From Microgenomates group bacterium Gr01-1014_16 (GTDB lineage Bacteria > Patescibacteriota > Microgenomatia > CAZETR01 > Amesbacteraceae): a stretch of DNA of 32,259 nucleotides. A program made the translations under genes and the position numbers. Where the stretch lies: positions 1-32,259 of the forward strand of contig VMGA01000004.1 of the NCBI GenBank assembly GCA_007376345.1, written 5' to 3'. This document shows positions 7,125-13,466 of this stretch, in pieces (positions within the stretch are counted from its first letter, which is position 1; every line of letters starts with the position of its first letter). The notes under the pieces were generated by a model that saw nothing but the letters and a program-made list of their open reading frames with translations, did not search any database and was not told the DNA's origin.

Positions 7125-7997
7125 GTGAATAAAGTCCTCGTCATCTGCGGTCCTACCGCCACTGGAAAAACGAAGTTTGGAATCGAAGTGGCCAAAAAGT
7201 TTGATGGCGAGATTATTTCCGCCGATTCCCGTCAGGTATTTACTGGAAAAAACCTTATTCACGGCAAGGATCTCCCACCGAATACCGAATATCGAATATC
7301 GAATATCGAATGGAGAAATAAAAAGTTAAAGTATTACGAAATTGAAGGAGTGAAAATTTGGTTGTATGACATAGTAGAGCCGGGCGAAGATTTCAGTGTC
7401 GCATATTGGAAAGAATGCGCCGATTTAGTTATCGCCGATATTCTCTCCCGGAAAAAATTACCGATTGTCGTTGGCGGTACCGGCCTCTATCTCAAGTCTC
7501 TATCTCAAAACTTAAACCAAATATCTATCCCGCCCAATTCTCTTCTACGCGAAAAACTAAATAATAAATCTCCGAAATACCTCTTTAATTATCTAAATCG
7601 CCTCGACTCGTTTCGTGCCGCGAAACTCAATGTTTCAGACAGACAGAATCCAAGACGTTTAATTAGAGCTATTGAAATTTCATTATCAAAGCTCCCCTCT
7701 CCTAGATTAGGAGAGGGGCGGGGGGTGAGGTATTTACAATTTGGTCTAACGGCAGCCCGTGAACACCTCTATGAACGTGTCAATCGAAAAATTACCGACA
7801 GAATAAATCTTGGCGCCGCTTCCGAAGACCCCGATCTGGCCGCCCATCCCGCCAAATGGCAAGGTATAGAACATGGCATTGTCCGCCACCAACTCACCTG
7901 GTTCAAAAAACAACCTGGCATCACCTGGTTTGACATCACTCGACCCAACTGGCAATCTCAAGGTATAATAAAAATCAGCTCATGCCTAAAACAATAG
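7125..7997 (+). CDS. miaA: tRNA dimethylallyltransferase MiaA with in-frame repeat insertion
   Basis: A 290-aa enzyme that transfers a dimethylallyl group to A37 of tRNAs reading UNN codons. Visible motifs are the P-loop GPTATGKT (residues 8-15), the substrate-binding DSRQVF near 38, and VVGGTGLYLKSL near 120. It starts at GTG and is leaderless. A REP-like element lies inside the gene (7694-7732), adding about 14 residues (LPSPRLGEGRGVRY, about 190-203) without breaking the frame. A short ATCGAAT-type tandem repeat at 7280-7312 encodes EYRISNIEWR. The last 16 bp overlap the start of the next gene. Function is well supported; the effect of the insert is unknown. Confidence 0.9.
   Translation: MNKVLVICGPTATGKTKFGIEVAKKFDGEIISADSRQVFTGKNLIHGKDLPPNTEYRISNIEWRNKKLKYYEIEGVKIWLYDIVEPGEDFSVAYWKECADLVIADILSRKKLPIVVGGTGLYLKSLSQNLNQISIPPNSLLREKLNNKSPKYLFNYLNRLDSFRAAKLNVSDRQNPRRLIRAIEISLSKLPSPRLGEGRGVRYLQFGLTAAREHLYERVNRKITDRINLGAASEDPDLAAHPAKWQGIEHGIVRHQLTWFKKQPGITWFDITRPNWQSQGIIKISSCLKQ
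7694..7732. repeat. REP-like palindrome inserted inside miaA
   Basis: CCCCTCTCCTAGATTAGGAG followed by AGGGGCGGGGGGTGAGGTA matches the intergenic copies at 13421 and 19505 almost exactly, yet it is read through in frame. Confidence 0.9.
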
Positions 7998-8968
7998 AAA
8001 TATCCCGCAAAACGATTGTCTTTACGGTTTTGTTTCTCCTGTCCCTCTGGTTTGTTTATCAGATCAAAGACATTCTTCTCATGCTTTTCATAGCCGTTAT
8101 CCTCATGTCCGCTCTCAATCCACTCATAGATTGGCTGCAAAAATATCGTCTTCCCCGGAGTTTAGCCATATTTTTTATCTACACTATAGTTTGGGGCCTG
8201 GCCGGAACTCTCATCGCTGCCGTTGTCCCGGGTCTTGTCGACCAGTCAGCCAAGCTTATCCGTCTCCTGCCCATATCTCTTGGTCAAATTGAATTATTCA
8301 ATACCCATCAGCAGGAAATATATCAGGAAATTCTTACCCGCCTCGGCTCGCTCCCGGAAGGCCTGATCAAGTTCAGTGTGGGTTTATTTAGCAACATTCT
8401 GGGCGTCGTAACGACCTTAGTCATCTCCTTTTATCTTATTCTGGAAAGAAAAAACCTGGATCGCTATCTAACTTTTTTTCTCGGCCCTGATAAGCCGGAA
8501 AAAGCCAAGCAGGTTATTAACCGCGTTGAGCATCGGTTAGGCGGTTGGGTCCGCGGTGAACTCTTTCTCATGCTGGCAGTCGGTACTCTCACCTATATCG
8601 GTCTGGTTATCTTGGGCGTAGATATTCCCCTGCCCCTAGCCGTTCTGGCAGGTCTGTTAGAGATAGTTCCCAACATCGGTCCCACTATCTCCGCTGTCCC
8701 GGCAATTCTTGTCGCCCTCACCATTAATCCCATTACCGCCCTGGCCACACTGGCCCTTTATATTTTGATTCAGCAGCTGGAAAACAATTTATTGGTTCCC
8801 AAAGTCATGGAAAAGGCTACCGGGGTCAATCCTTTGGTCAGTATTCTGGCTCTGATGGTCGGGTTCAAGCTCGCCGGCCCGGCCGGAGCCGTCCTGGCCA
8901 TTCCGCTCATTTTAGTGGCCGAAATCATTGCTTCCACTTTCTTCTCGTTTAAAGTGCCTGGAGACTAA
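7982..8968 (+). CDS. AI-2E family transporter (PerM-like membrane protein)
   Basis: A 328-aa inner-membrane protein with the AI-2E_transport layout. Two N-terminal hydrophobic segments are followed by a third near 65-85, a soluble middle section, then the conserved GLLEIVPNIGPTISAVPAIL and the final helices with LVPKVMEKATGVNPL and GPAGAVLAIPL. Members are proposed to export small molecules or ions; the substrate here is unknown. It overlaps miaA by 16 bp and is probably co-transcribed. Its last four codons and stop overlap the 3' arm of the RNase P RNA P1 helix on the other strand. Confidence 0.9.
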   Translation: MPKTIEISRKTIVFTVLFLLSLWFVYQIKDILLMLFIAVILMSALNPLIDWLQKYRLPRSLAIFFIYTIVWGLAGTLIAAVVPGLVDQSAKLIRLLPISLGQIELFNTHQQEIYQEILTRLGSLPEGLIKFSVGLFSNILGVVTTLVISFYLILERKNLDRYLTFFLGPDKPEKAKQVINRVEHRLGGWVRGELFLMLAVGTLTYIGLVILGVDIPLPLAVLAGLLEIVPNIGPTISAVPAILVALTINPITALATLALYILIQQLENNLLVPKVMEKATGVNPLVSILALMVGFKLAGPAGAVLAIPLILVAEIIASTFFSFKVPGD

Positions 8969-9230
8969 TAAGCCAGATTCTGTATTAATGGCATCTCTCT
9001 AACGCCCTCAAGCTTTCGAGTATCGGGGGAAGCATCCCACTCGTTTCGGAGGTTGCACCGGGGAGGATTGCCCGTTTCATCCGAGCACTACCTCGGTTCG
9101 TCACTGTTGCTCTAAACTAGCGCTTACGCGTCCACGTGCATGTAACTGCACGTGGCACCCTGCTTCCAGGTGTCTGGACTTTCCTCCACGTTCAGTTTAC
9201 ATGAACGTGGTTGCCATCTTGTCTCCAGGC
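8956..9230 (-). ncRNA. rnpB: RNase P RNA, catalytic RNA of tRNA 5' maturation
   Basis: The minus strand contains the bacterial RNase P hallmarks: GAGGAAAGTCC near the 5' end (plus-strand GGACTTTCCTC at 9177-9187) and ACAGAATCTGGCTTA at the 3' end. The two ends pair perfectly as helix P1: GCCTGGAGAC at the 5' end (9221-9230) with GTCTCCAGGC at the 3' end (8956-8965), which sets the boundaries and gives about 275 nt, short for bacteria. A hairpin with complementary arms CCACGTTCA/TGAACGTGG lies near the 5' end. The promoter is the palindromic element at 9231-9244. The 3' end overlaps the end of the AI-2E gene. Confidence 0.93.
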
Positions 9231-9244
9231 AGTATAATTATACT
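9231..9244. promoter_or_regulatory. Palindromic bidirectional -10 element between rnpB and the DUF3096-like gene
   Basis: AGTATAATTATACT is a perfect 14-bp palindrome holding TATAAT on both strands (plus 9233-9238, minus 9242-9237). On the plus strand 6 nt separate it from ATG 9245; on the minus strand 6 nt separate it from the predicted rnpB 5' end at 9230. One short element therefore seems to serve both transcripts. Confidence 0.7.
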
Positions 9245-9403
9245 ATGTGGGCAACTTTTCTTACCAATAGAAACGCTCTCCAGGGACTAATTTCTTTCGT
9301 TTTTGGTTTACTAGTCCTGATGTTTCCCAAGCTTCTCAATTACTTGATCGCCATTTATTTCATCCTCACCGGCCTGTCCCTGATGCTCCCGTTTTTAAAA
9401 TAG
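9245..9403 (+). CDS. DUF3096-like small membrane protein
   Basis: The track ORF starts at 9152, but its first 31 codons lie inside the RNase P RNA gene. The real start is ATG 9245, 6 nt after TATAAT. The 52-aa product has two hydrophobic segments separated by a short turn: LQGLISFVFGLLVLMFPKLLNYLIAIYFILTGL. The 'FPKLLNYLIAIYFI' pattern matches the small DUF3096 family of unknown function. It is followed with no gap by the exonuclease gene (stop 9401-9403, ATG 9404). Confidence 0.7.
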   Translation: MWATFLTNRNALQGLISFVFGLLVLMFPKLLNYLIAIYFILTGLSLMLPFLK

Positions 9404-9964
9404 ATGCCCTATCTTCTGGATAAATCCCCCATTAAATTCCGTTCCCGGCCAATCTTATTTATTGACCTTGAAATGTCTGGGTTGGACATTTCCCGTCACG
9501 AAATTCTGGAAATCGCCGCGCTTCTGGTTTCCCAACCCAATTTTGAAGTCACCAACTCTTATTATGCCAAAATCCGGCCGGAACATATCAATACTGCCGA
9601 TCCCAAAGCTCTCAAAAAAAATTCTTACGACCTCAAGACCTGGTCCGACGCCATTCCTCTTCGCCAGGCCCTCCTTGATCTGTCCCGCATGGCTCCGGAC
9701 TGTCTTTTGGCCGGTTGGGCCGTCCAAAACGAATGGGACTTTTTAAACGCTGCCCTGGCTCGCGAGAATTTGCCCTATTTTTATCATCACCACCTCATCG
9801 AAGTCAGTACGTTGGCTTTCGTCAAACTGTATCCTGAAAAAGATGTGAATTTTCTCAATTTAAACCGCGTCAGCAAAAAACTAGGAGTGTATTTGGATCA
9901 TCACAAACCCGACTCGGACATCCGCGCCACCTACGAAATTTTCAAGAAGCTATCGGGTTTATAA
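9404..9964 (+). CDS. DEDDh-type 3'-5' exonuclease, oligoribonuclease/DnaQ-like
   Basis: A 186-aa nuclease of the RNase H-like exonuclease superfamily. Motif ExoI is FIDLEMSGLD (residues 24-33), ExoII is GWAVQNEWDFL near 106, and ExoIII is HHKPDSDIRATYEIF near 167-181 with the DEDDh spacing H-x4-D. ExoI resembles oligoribonuclease (DLEMTGL), which degrades short RNA, but overall identity is loose, so a DNA-directed DnaQ-type activity is also possible. It directly abuts the DUF3096-like gene. Confidence 0.8.
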   Translation: MPYLLDKSPIKFRSRPILFIDLEMSGLDISRHEILEIAALLVSQPNFEVTNSYYAKIRPEHINTADPKALKKNSYDLKTWSDAIPLRQALLDLSRMAPDCLLAGWAVQNEWDFLNAALARENLPYFYHHHLIEVSTLAFVKLYPEKDVNFLNLNRVSKKLGVYLDHHKPDSDIRATYEIFKKLSGL

Positions 9965-9979
9965 ATGTTTAAAGGATGA

Positions 9980-9991
9980 TAAAATGTGTGG
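9980..9991 (+). promoter_or_regulatory. -10 element of the Nudix pseudogene
   Basis: GATAAAAT followed by 6 nt and ATG 9992. It supports 9992, not TTG 10047, as the original start. Confidence 0.5.
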
Positions 9992-10271
9992 ATGGAAAGA
10001 GCGATTTCCGCGGGTGGAATAGTGCTACAAGGAAACAAAGTCGTGTTTGTTAAATTCCCCTGATGGGAAGTTAACGTTTCCCAAGGGGACGGTGGAACCT
10101 GGAGAAAGTTTGGAGCAATGCGCTTTGAGAGAAGTGGGAGAGGAAACCGGGCTAAAAGGGCTGAATATTGTCAAGAAGCTGGGGGTGGTAACCAGGCCGT
10201 CGGTACAAGACGACGAGAAAACGGTAATGAAAGATATTCACTTGTACTTAATGAATGTTTTCCACCTTTAA
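9992..10271 (+). pseudogene. Nudix hydrolase, frameshifted and 3'-truncated
   Basis: The N-terminus reads MERAISAGGIVLQGNKVVFVKF from ATG 9992 and stops at TGA 10061. The rest continues one frame over as SPDGKLTFPKG followed by the complete Nudix box (GTVEPGESLEQCALREVGEETG), which binds the metal for pyrophosphate hydrolysis. One extra base in TTCCCC (about 10055-10060) explains the shift. The C-terminus is lost: after HLYLMNV the frame runs into the palindromic repeat at 10258 and stops, about 40-50 residues short of a usual Nudix domain. The track's 74-aa ORF is only the middle part. The family is clear. The frameshift could be a sequencing error; the truncation looks real. Confidence 0.8.
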
Positions 10272-10295
10272 GGTGGAACAGATTTGCCACCTTTA
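10258..10295. repeat. Left direct repeat (palindromic) bounding the retropepsin remnant
   Basis: It contains the near-palindrome TTCCACCTTTAAGGTGGAA followed by CAGATTTGCCACCT. It matches 10713-10748 over about 34 nt with two mismatches. It ends just before the stop codon of the minus-strand retropepsin fragment (10298-10300) and truncates the Nudix gene. Confidence 0.8.
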
Positions 10296-10297
10296 GT

Positions 10298-10555
10298 TTA
10301 TGAGAACGATACGGTTTGAGCTGCTTTATCAAACAAAACCGAAAACCTATCAAAAGTATCCAGTCTCCCAAGCAACAATGTCGACTTTTCAGCTTCAATA
10401 AAATAACTTCGGGCCGTAAACTTAGACTCGCCGATTTTTAATATTATCGTTCCCGAGAAAGCGTTCACGGCTTGGGAGCCTATCCCATACAATTTTGTCG
10501 TGGTTTTTTGTACCTGAATACCCAGATTCTTTGCCAGAGCCAAGGGAATAGTAGT
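10298..10555 (-). pseudogene. Retropepsin-like aspartic protease, C-terminal fragment
   Basis: It reads TTIPLALAKNLGIQ, then GIGSQAVNAFSGTIILKI, then TLLLGRLDTFDRFSVLFD. This matches the intact protease at 3779 (TTLPFYMAKKLEI, GIGGHAVKTW, PFLLGRVDFLDVL) but lacks the first ~45 residues and the catalytic DTG. The break falls within a few codons after the missing active-site loop. In the same frame, across one TAA, it is joined to a BRO/DinD-like N-terminus. Without the catalytic Asp it cannot be an active protease. Confidence 0.75.
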
Positions 10556-10660
10556 TTATAAAGCCTCAATTACATCAACTACCGAAAACCACCACTCATT
10601 ATTATGAATAGTTTTTCTTATCTTCTTGTTTCTAAAAATAGCAATCCTCGTCTCTTCCAC
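10556..10660 (-). pseudogene. BRO-N/DinD-like (phage antirepressor-type) N-terminal fragment
   Basis: Too short for the ORF track. From GTG 10660 it reads RIAIFRNKKIRKTIHN followed by NEWWFSVVDVIEAL and then TAA. The pattern 'F..K.IR.T.HN.EWWFSVVDV' is the classic start of the BRO-N / DNA-damage-inducible D-like domain found in phage antirepressors and in chromosomal relatives. Only about 34 of more than 100 residues remain. A TACAGT hexamer lies 6 nt before the GTG. It abuts the retropepsin fragment in the same frame. Named by motif recognition only. Confidence 0.65.
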
Positions 10661-10712
10661 AAGACCACTGTAGACCAAATTTTACCCGAAGTCAATAGTG
10701 AGTCCATGTGAA
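10661..10712. other. Gap between the BRO fragment and the right repeat
   Basis: About 50 bp holding the putative promoter of the BRO-like fragment (minus-strand TACAGT, with a GGGTAAAAT further up). No gene seen. Confidence 0.4.
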
Positions 10713-10748
10713 TTTTCCACCTTTAAGGTGGAACAGCTTCGCCACCTC
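10713..10748. repeat. Right direct repeat bounding the retropepsin remnant
   Basis: Second copy of the TTCCACCTTTAAGGTGGAA-containing repeat. The first 24 nt are identical to 10258-10281. Confidence 0.8.
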
Positions 10749-10761
10749 CGGTAAACTAACT

Positions 10762-10806
10762 CCCCTCTCTTTGATTAAAGAGAGGGGAACGAAAGGGGTG
10801 AGTTAG
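10762..10806. repeat. REP-like palindrome
   Basis: CCCCTCTCTTTGATTAAAGA followed by GAGGGG and a variable GAACGAAAGGGGTGAGTTAG tail. It is the same subtype (GAGTTAG ending) as the nested copy at 18020. Confidence 0.75.
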
Positions 10807-10810
10807 AAAC

Positions 10811-10840
10811 ACAGAAAAGCCCCGAGTGGATACGGGGCTT
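10811..10840 (-). terminator. Rho-independent terminator of the DUF5679 operon
   Basis: The minus strand reads AAGCCCCG, a short loop, CGGGGCTT, then TTCTGTGTTT. The GC-rich stem plus T-rich tail lies about 25 bp after the stop of the DUF5679 gene. Confidence 0.75.
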
Positions 10841-10864
10841 CGGACATACCGTTTCGGTCGGTCC

Positions 10865-11005
10865 TTAGCCGCCGATTTTGTACATCCCGGTTCCGCACAC
10901 TGGACACTTTCCCTTCATCGCTTTCTTTCCGTTCTTCATGGTTACCGCCTGCGCGTCGGGATCTTCTCTTTTGGTTCTACATTTTACACAGTAAAAACTT
11001 GCCAT
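10865..11005 (-). CDS. DUF5679 zinc-ribbon small protein
   Basis: A 46-aa protein starting at ATG 11005 (MASFYCVKC); the track start at 11053 reads through upstream sequence. Two CxxC knuckles (CVKC and CPVC) flank a basic, lysine-rich middle (KREDPDAQAVTMKNGKKAMKGK), which suggests one zinc-binding ribbon. This matches DUF5679, a small family in which relatives are often linked to nucleic-acid or ribosome functions, though none is proven. It follows the membrane-protein gene by 7 nt and ends at a clear terminator, so the two form an operon. Confidence 0.8.
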   Translation of the reverse strand: MASFYCVKCRTKREDPDAQAVTMKNGKKAMKGKCPVCGTGMYKIGG

Positions 11006-11012
11006 CTTCCAC

Positions 11013-11291
11013 TCACCCCCTCTCCCAAAATTTGGAAATAATTTCCCACCCATTCCGATAGTTAAGTAGGTAATACATGCCTGCTTGCAAAACCAAGGCC
11101 AGAATAGCCACGATTGCCGTTCTTGTCAAGTCCGCCTTAAGTTCAACCTTCGGCAAGCTCTCTTCATCCATAATAATATTGGGCTTCACTTCGGCAACTT
11201 TTTCACCCTCCGTAGCTTTAGCGTAGGAGGGCCGGATTTCTTTCTTTAACCTTGCTATTATCTTTTCCTGCCGCGTGCGTCGTTTAGCCAT
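11013..11291 (-). CDS. Small basic single-span membrane protein with repeat-derived segments
   Basis: A 92-aa protein: a very basic N-terminus (MAKRRTRQEKIIARLKKEI), a variable middle, then one transmembrane helix (TAIVAILALVLQAGMYYLL) near the C-terminus. No function is known. Two pieces of the middle look like dispersed DNA repeats read in frame: SYAKATEG (plus strand CCCTCCGTAGCTTTAGCGTA at 11208-11227) and SLPKVE (a variant of the GAGCTTGTCGAA repeat seen at 18050). The last codons, WERG-stop, coincide with a half REP-like sequence (GGGAGAGGGGGTGAG). A TATTGT hexamer lies 6 nt before the ATG. Confidence 0.65.
   Translation of the reverse strand: MAKRRTRQEKIIARLKKEIRPSYAKATEGEKVAEVKPNIIMDEESLPKVELKADLTRTAIVAILALVLQAGMYYLLNYRNGWEIISKFWERG
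11208..11233. repeat. Short dispersed palindromic repeat inside a coding sequence
   Basis: CCCTCCGTAGCTTTAGCGTA followed by GGAGGG has complementary ends (CCCTCC/GGAGGG). It is translated on the minus strand as part of SYAKATEG. Confidence 0.5.
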
Positions 11292-11333
11292 GACCAGACA
11301 ATATCACAGGTTGTCAAACGGAGCAAATATGCG

Positions 11334-11345
11334 TAATATATAACA
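11334..11345 (+). promoter_or_regulatory. -10 element of the DUF3048 gene
   Basis: TAATAT followed by 6 nt and ATG 11346. On the opposite strand the divergent membrane-protein gene has TATTGT 6 nt before its ATG (11298-11303). The whole divergent region is only 54 bp. Confidence 0.5.
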
Positions 11346-12518
11346 ATGCCCAAAAACCCGCTGGTTTACCTTCTGGCTGGCCTTTCTCTTTTTCTTCTCT
11401 CAGCCGGAATTTCTTACTTTGCCTTTACCGGGGTAAAACTTCCAGTTGCCACTCCTTCATCGTCGGTTTCCAAAATAGCTTTACCCACGAAGAAACCCAA
11501 GATCGACCCCAATCTTCCCCGCACCGAAGTTTGCCCGCTCAACGGAATTATGTATACCACAACGGAGTCTTCAGTATACGAAAAACATAGACCTCTGGCT
11601 GTCATGATTGAAAACCACCTCGACTCCCGCCCCACCTCCGGCGTCTCTTCGGCAGATATAGTTTATGAAGCTGTATCTGAAGGCGGCATTACCCGCTTCA
11701 TGGGCCTCTTTTACTGTGGTATCACTTATGAAAGTACTATGTTTGCCCCGGTCCGCTCCGCCCGTATTTACTTCACCAAATTGGTTCCCGAATACGACGC
11801 CCTTTACAACCACGTCGGCGGTGCCGGCAACTGTGATGATCCCACTGTAGACGACCGTGCCAAAGCCCTCTGTTTTATAAGGACCAACAAAATCAAAGAC
11901 TTGGATCAGTTCGGCCGAGCCGGGGACTTTAAAACCTGTCATCGGGTCACCAACCGCCTCGATCGCGAAGTTGCCTACGAGCACACCATGGCCTGTTACT
12001 CCGACGAGCTGTACAAAGTCGCCGCCAAACTTAACTGGACCAATGTCGACGTCAAAAATGTCCCCTGGGACAAAAACTTTGTGGCTTGGAAATTCAAGGA
12101 CGATCCGGCTGACAAAGGTGCGATAACCAATATCAGCTTTGATTTCTGGGCTTCAAAAAGCGATTATTCCGTTTCCTGGAAATACGATCCCGTAAACAAT
12201 CAATACCTACGCAGCAACGGGGGACAAACCGCCACCGACCTATCTACAGGCGAACAATTATCAGCCAAAAATGTGGTCATCCAGTTTGTCAAAGAAACCG
12301 GCCCGCTCGACGAACACCTCCACATGTATTACGAAGTGGTCGGGACCGGCAAAGCCCTTATTTTCCAGGACGGCCAGGCCATTACCGGAACGTGGACCAA
12401 AGCCAGCGTCTCTTCCCGCACTAAGTTTTTCGATGATAAAGGTAAAGAAATTCAATTTACTCGCGGTCAAACCTGGATCGAACTCGTCCCTTCCGCCAAC
12501 AAGATAGAATACAATTAG
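11346..12518 (+). CDS. DUF3048 domain-containing membrane-anchored protein (YerB-like)
   Basis: A 390-aa envelope protein. An N-terminal hydrophobic segment (residues 6-28) acts as an uncleaved anchor or signal; no lipobox Cys is evident. After a Pro/Lys-rich linker comes the DUF3048 N-domain (RPLAVMIENHLDSRPTSGVSSADIVYEAVSEGGITRFMGLF, then PVRSARIYF and YNHVGGAG) and the C-terminal domain (around 250-388, ending GQTWIELVP). The related Bacillus YerB is a lipoprotein of uncertain function. The 3' end matters: the last bases are duplicated 840 bp downstream, beyond the PDZ gene. Confidence 0.85.
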   Translation: MPKNPLVYLLAGLSLFLLSAGISYFAFTGVKLPVATPSSSVSKIALPTKKPKIDPNLPRTEVCPLNGIMYTTTESSVYEKHRPLAVMIENHLDSRPTSGVSSADIVYEAVSEGGITRFMGLFYCGITYESTMFAPVRSARIYFTKLVPEYDALYNHVGGAGNCDDPTVDDRAKALCFIRTNKIKDLDQFGRAGDFKTCHRVTNRLDREVAYEHTMACYSDELYKVAAKLNWTNVDVKNVPWDKNFVAWKFKDDPADKGAITNISFDFWASKSDYSVSWKYDPVNNQYLRSNGGQTATDLSTGEQLSAKNVVIQFVKETGPLDEHLHMYYEVVGTGKALIFQDGQAITGTWTKASVSSRTKFFDDKGKEIQFTRGQTWIELVPSANKIEYN

Positions 12519-12519
12519 T
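12504..12519. repeat. Left direct repeat flanking the PDZ gene (3' end of DUF3048 gene)
   Basis: ATAGAATACAATTAGT contains the last codons and stop of the DUF3048 gene. It is identical to 13342-13357, and the flanking CAACA.G extends the match to about 24 bp with small differences. Confidence 0.8.
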
Positions 12520-12524
12520 TGATT

Positions 12525-13292
12525 CTATTGAAACAGTTTTTTCTGCCTGAAAATATAGTAAGCAAGCAGTAATCCCATTATTAATGAAACGATAACTATG
12601 AGTGTATCAGTAAGATTAGACGTCCGCTCAATTGGAAAGAATAATGGTTGAATCTGCTTAGTAGTGTTGTAATGAGCAGGATTAGCCAAGTATGGAATAG
12701 AAGCAATGACCCCGTATCCAGCAGAGAGCAAGTAACCATAGAATGCCCACTTCTTCCATTTCCAAAGGCCTATACCAATTGCCACACTAATTATTCCAAA
12801 GAATAATGATTGCAATCTAATTAGTTCCTTTCCTAAATATGACCGAATAATCACTTGTGATATTAGTTCTAATGTAGATTTCTTCTCGACTCCAGTATTT
12901 GTCAAAACTATGCCTAACCTTCCTTCATTAGTTGGAGGGTTGATTCTTGGTACAAGTTGAACAGTTTGAGGATTACCGTTCCTCTCAATAACTATCGAGA
13001 CCTCTTTACCTTGATTAGTCCTTGAAATATCCACAAATTCAGATGATGAAGTAATGTTCTTCCCATTGATAGAAACAATCGTATCGCCCTTCATCAATTG
13101 TGCCTCAGAGGCTGGGGTATTCGGTTGGACTTGCTGAATACTGACTTTATTATTTACCGTTATTCCTCCCTGTTTGATTGAAGTATAGAGACTGAAGAAG
13201 GGGAAAGAGCTAATTATTCCCCACACACCTCCGATAATAGTCAAGATAATTATTACAGCCAGAAGTTTAGGTCTTTTTTTATTCATCTCCAT
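12525..13292 (-). CDS. PDZ-domain polytopic membrane protein
   Basis: A 255-aa protein. An N-terminal transmembrane helix (about 9-30) is followed by a PDZ domain (about 45-115) with VQPNTPASEAQLMKGDTIVSINGKNI and the EVSIVIERNG strand pattern typical of RseP/HtrA-type PDZ domains. A GRLGIVL segment and four further hydrophobic helices follow. There is no HExxH or Ser protease triad, so it is not itself an obvious protease; a role in binding peptide C-termini at the membrane is inferred. It is AT-rich compared with its neighbours, lies opposite to them, and is bounded by direct repeats, all suggesting recent insertion. It converges with the DUF3048 gene, 6 bp apart. Confidence 0.75.
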   Translation of the reverse strand: MEMNKKRPKLLAVIIILTIIGGVWGIISSFPFFSLYTSIKQGGITVNNKVSIQQVQPNTPASEAQLMKGDTIVSINGKNITSSSEFVDISRTNQGKEVSIVIERNGNPQTVQLVPRINPPTNEGRLGIVLTNTGVEKKSTLELISQVIIRSYLGKELIRLQSLFFGIISVAIGIGLWKWKKWAFYGYLLSAGYGVIASIPYLANPAHYNTTKQIQPLFFPIERTSNLTDTLIVIVSLIMGLLLAYYIFRQKKLFQ

Positions 13293-13341
13293 ACCTTGAT
13301 ATCCTGAAGTATCGCAAAAATCCTAGGTTAATGCAACATGA

Positions 13342-13357
13342 ATAGAATACAATTAGT
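13342..13357. repeat. Right direct repeat flanking the PDZ gene
   Basis: Exact 16-bp copy of the DUF3048 gene end (12504-12519). Confidence 0.8.
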
Positions 13358-13420
13358 AATCGGGTACTTGCATTACTCAAAATATCTGATATCTTCGAGA
13401 TAGTATTCATCTGATTGGTT

Positions 13421-13459
13421 CCCCTCTCCTGGATTAGGAGAGGGGCCAGGGGTGAGGTA
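13421..13459. repeat. REP-like palindrome (simplest copy)
   Basis: CCCCTCTCCTGGATTAGGAG, then AGGGGCCAGGGGTGAGGTAC. It ends 7 nt before the start of the winged-helix gene. Confidence 0.85.
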
Positions 13460-13466
13460 CTGGGAA

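Larger units (their letters stand above)
13293..13466. other. Intergenic stretch with repeat copies
   Basis: It holds the right-hand ATAGAATACAATTAGT repeat (13342-13357) and a REP-like palindrome (13421-13459). No gene is seen; the minus-strand track ORF here is translated repeat (LTPGPSPNPGEG). Confidence 0.7.

Noticed and set aside
9152-9244. Longer start of the DUF3096-like ORF
   Set aside because: It lies inside the RNase P RNA gene, and the peptide has no family resemblance.
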